Assembly: GCF_012726175.1 (NCBI RefSeq)
Contig: NZ_JAASAD010000002.1
Location: 248,001 to 312,000 of the forward strand
Source: Micromonospora sp. HNM0581
GTDB taxonomy: Bacteria > Actinomycetota > Actinomycetes > Mycobacteriales > Micromonosporaceae
Direction of reading: 5' to 3'
DNA length: 64,000 nt
The translations under genes and the position numbers were made by a program. This document shows positions 62,583 to 64,000 of the stretch, one piece after another (position 1 is the stretch's first letter; each line of letters starts with the position of its first letter). The notes under the pieces are model-generated. The model was not told the origin of the DNA. It saw only the letters and a program-made list of their open reading frames with translations, and did no database searches.

Positions 62583-63487
62583 CCGCCGCATCCGCCGCCG
62601 CAGCCTCCTCCTCCGCCACAGCTGGTGTCGCCGGCTCCTGACGTGCTGCCGCCACCGCATCCGCCGGTGGAACTCGCGCCGCCGGCCGCTGCTTGGCGTT
62701 GGATCTCGGCCTGCTGGGCGAAGGTCGGATCAAGTGCCCAGAGTGACGCGGGTCCGTAGAGGGCCACCCCCATGGCCGCGCCCGCCGCGCCGTAGGTGGC
62801 GTACGCCGGTTTCGAGGCGGGTGCCAGGTGCCGGTTGCGCTGGCGGAGAGTCCGGAGCGCGGCATCGGCTGCCCGGGTACGGCGGGGTACCCGCAGGAGC
62901 AGCACCGTGGTCAGCACGCCGAGTGTGAGGACGGTGAGCACCAGATACCAGACCGGGCGGTTGTTGGCGAGCCCGCCGACGATCCGGGCGATCCCGATGG
63001 CCAGCAGCGCGGCCAGCAGCAGTGGTGCGCGGCGCAACGACGCCCGTCGGTCCGGCCCGATCGTGAGACCGCGTTGGTCGAGCCCGTCGCGCAGCTCGGT
63101 GAGGGCGCGCTGGACCCATTCGGTGCGCCGCACGTCCCGGGCGAGGGTGCGCTGCGCCGCGGAGTAGTGGACGGCCCGGTCGAGTGGGGTGGCGTCAGCC
63201 GGCAGTGGACCGTCGACGGTCAGCCGGTGGTCCGGGTCGACACCGAGCGCGCCCTGGCTTCGCAGGGTGCCCAGCGAGGTGCAGACGGCAAGGTCGTCGC
63301 CGCCGTTGAGGTAGGCCACCTGCTGTGCGCCGAGTTGGTCGGCCGGTGCAGCGGTCCGGCCGTTCAGCAGCGTCCGGCGGCGGACCAGGACGATGGCGAC
63401 GGCGACCACCACAGCCGCCAGGTAGAGCGTGATGAAGGTGGGACCGGGAACTCCCCAGGTGTCGTAGTCGGCAGCGAAACCCGTCAT
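62579..63487 (-). CDS. Membrane protein with Cys/Gly-rich C-terminal tail (TIGR04222-like)
   Basis: The 302-aa product has membrane segments at ~17-35, ~154-174 and ~180-199 and a weaker one at ~229-250. A cytoplasmic-type domain between the first two contains YLNGGDDLAVCTSLGTLRSQ. From residue ~269 the protein becomes a Gly/Ser tail with cysteines at 277, 290, 296 and 300, ending CGGGCGG. The layout matches what I recall as TIGR04222 proteins, often next to DUF692 genes. The tail looks like a peptide-modification substrate or a metal-binding tail. AGGAG precedes the ATG. Confidence 0.85.
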   Translation of the reverse strand: MTGFAADYDTWGVPGPTFITLYLAAVVVAVAIVLVRRRTLLNGRTAAPADQLGAQQVAYLNGGDDLAVCTSLGTLRSQGALGVDPDHRLTVDGPLPADATPLDRAVHYSAAQRTLARDVRRTEWVQRALTELRDGLDQRGLTIGPDRRASLRRAPLLLAALLAIGIARIVGGLANNRPVWYLVLTVLTLGVLTTVLLLRVPRRTRAADAALRTLRQRNRHLAPASKPAYATYGAAGAAMGVALYGPASLWALDPTFAQQAEIQRQAAAGGASSTGGCGGGSTSGAGDTSCGGGGGCGGGCGG

Positions 63488-63590
63488 GGCCTGCTCCTGT
63501 CACGGGAGGGAACGCGGCTTCATTGTCCAGCGGCGATGCCAGCCCCAGGCCGCCCAAACAGTTGAGTCATCTTCTCGTCAGCTGTCGGGG

Positions 63591-64000
63591 TCAGCGGCGG
63601 CGTACGGCCTCCTCGACCAGGTCGAGCACCGCCCCCAGGTCTCCGGCGGGTCGCCCCATGGCCAGGTGCAGCACCAGCCCGTCGTAGGCGAGTTCGAGGA
63701 ACCGCGCCAGCACGTCGATGGGGATGTCCTCGCGGAGCACGCCGGCCTCGCGTTGGCGGGCCAGCCGGTCCCGGGTCGCCTCGGCGATGGCGGCCGACCG
63801 CTGTGCCCAGCGGGTGGCGAAGTCGGGGTCGGTACGCAGTCGTCGTGACACTTCCAGCTGGCTGCCCAGCCATCCGGTGGTGTCCGGGGAGACGGCCCGG
63901 GCGAGCAGGTCCCGCATCACCTGGACAAGCCCGTTGCGGGCGACGGTCTCCACCATCGTGGCCGCGTCGTCCTCGGCGACGGCGAGGAAGAGCGAGTCCT
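63591..64000 (-). CDS. TetR-family regulator, C-terminal part (5' end outside window)
   Basis: The frame is open through the window end, so the HTH is not visible. The visible ~136 residues are a TetR ligand-binding domain: NGLVQVMRDLLARAVSPDTTGWLGSQLEVS, FATRWAQRSAAIAEATRDRL and FLELAYDGLVLHLAMGR. It lies on the same strand, 103 bp upstream of the Cys/Gly-tail gene. It could be the cassette's regulator, but that is only positional. Confidence 0.8.
   Translation of the reverse strand, partial: DSLFLAVAEDDAATMVETVARNGLVQVMRDLLARAVSPDTTGWLGSQLEVSRRLRTDPDFATRWAQRSAAIAEATRDRLARQREAGVLREDIPIDVLARFLELAYDGLVLHLAMGRPAGDLGAVLDLVEEAVRRR

Overview
The window is 64 kb of very GC-rich actinobacterial chromosome. 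Frequent GTG starts, strong G/C bias at third codon positions, whiA, rbpA, opcA and a SufR-led suf operon point to a sporulating actinomycete. The overall gene order (uvrA-uvrC-rapZ-yvcK-whiA-gap-pgk-tpiA-secG-rbpA-pgl-opcA-zwf-tal-tkt-ctaB-ctaA-suf) suggests Micromonosporaceae (Micromonospora or Salinispora type). The family assignment is an inference from gene content, not from a search.

Layout. 1-5.0 kb: the tail of a CoaE-GrpB fusion, a two-repeat membrane-anchored protein and uvrB. 5-19 kb: a more variable stretch with an XRE/DUF5753 regulator, a TerC transporter, a broken tyrosine-phosphatase remnant, a beta-lactamase-fold hydrolase, typA, a DedA-PAP2 fusion with a dead PAP2 site, a divergent MmpL/MarR pair with two matching operator palindromes, a CocE-type hydrolase, an isolated phage-like M15-fold protein, a cold-shock protein and a DedA protein. 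19-28 kb: an MBL hydrolase, uvrA, a Rieske lipoprotein, uvrC and recQ, so all three UvrABC subunits lie in this window. 28-32.6 kb: ridA/hxlR, then rapZ-yvcK-whiA. 32.9-43.8 kb: lower glycolysis (gap-pgk-tpiA), secG, rbpA and the pentose-phosphate operon tkt-tal-zwf-opcA-pgl. 44-53.6 kb: heme A synthesis (ctaB, ctaA) and the Fe-S assembly operon sufR-B-D-ferredoxin-C-S-U-T. 53.6-61.2 kb: an acVLRF1 ribosome-rescue hydrolase, a zinc metallopeptidase, an ABC-F ATPase, a small HTH protein, an enoyl-CoA hydratase, an ABC exporter and an unusual SDR. 61.2-64 kb: a tightly overlapping three-gene cassette with a DUF692/MNIO enzyme, followed upstream by a truncated TetR gene.

The most interesting item is that last cassette. 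A four-Cys, Gly-rich C-terminal tail on a membrane protein is translationally coupled to a DUF692 (MNIO) enzyme with an apparently complete metal-ligand set and to a small partner protein. This is the architecture expected of a peptide- or protein-modification system. A second theme is regulatory. At least ten genes have a TANNNT hexamer ending 6-7 nt before the start codon, as expected for leaderless mRNAs, and the ABC-F gene has a six-codon leader ORF with the same geometry plus two competing hairpins.

I saw no rRNA, tRNA, CRISPR array, insertion sequence or integrase.
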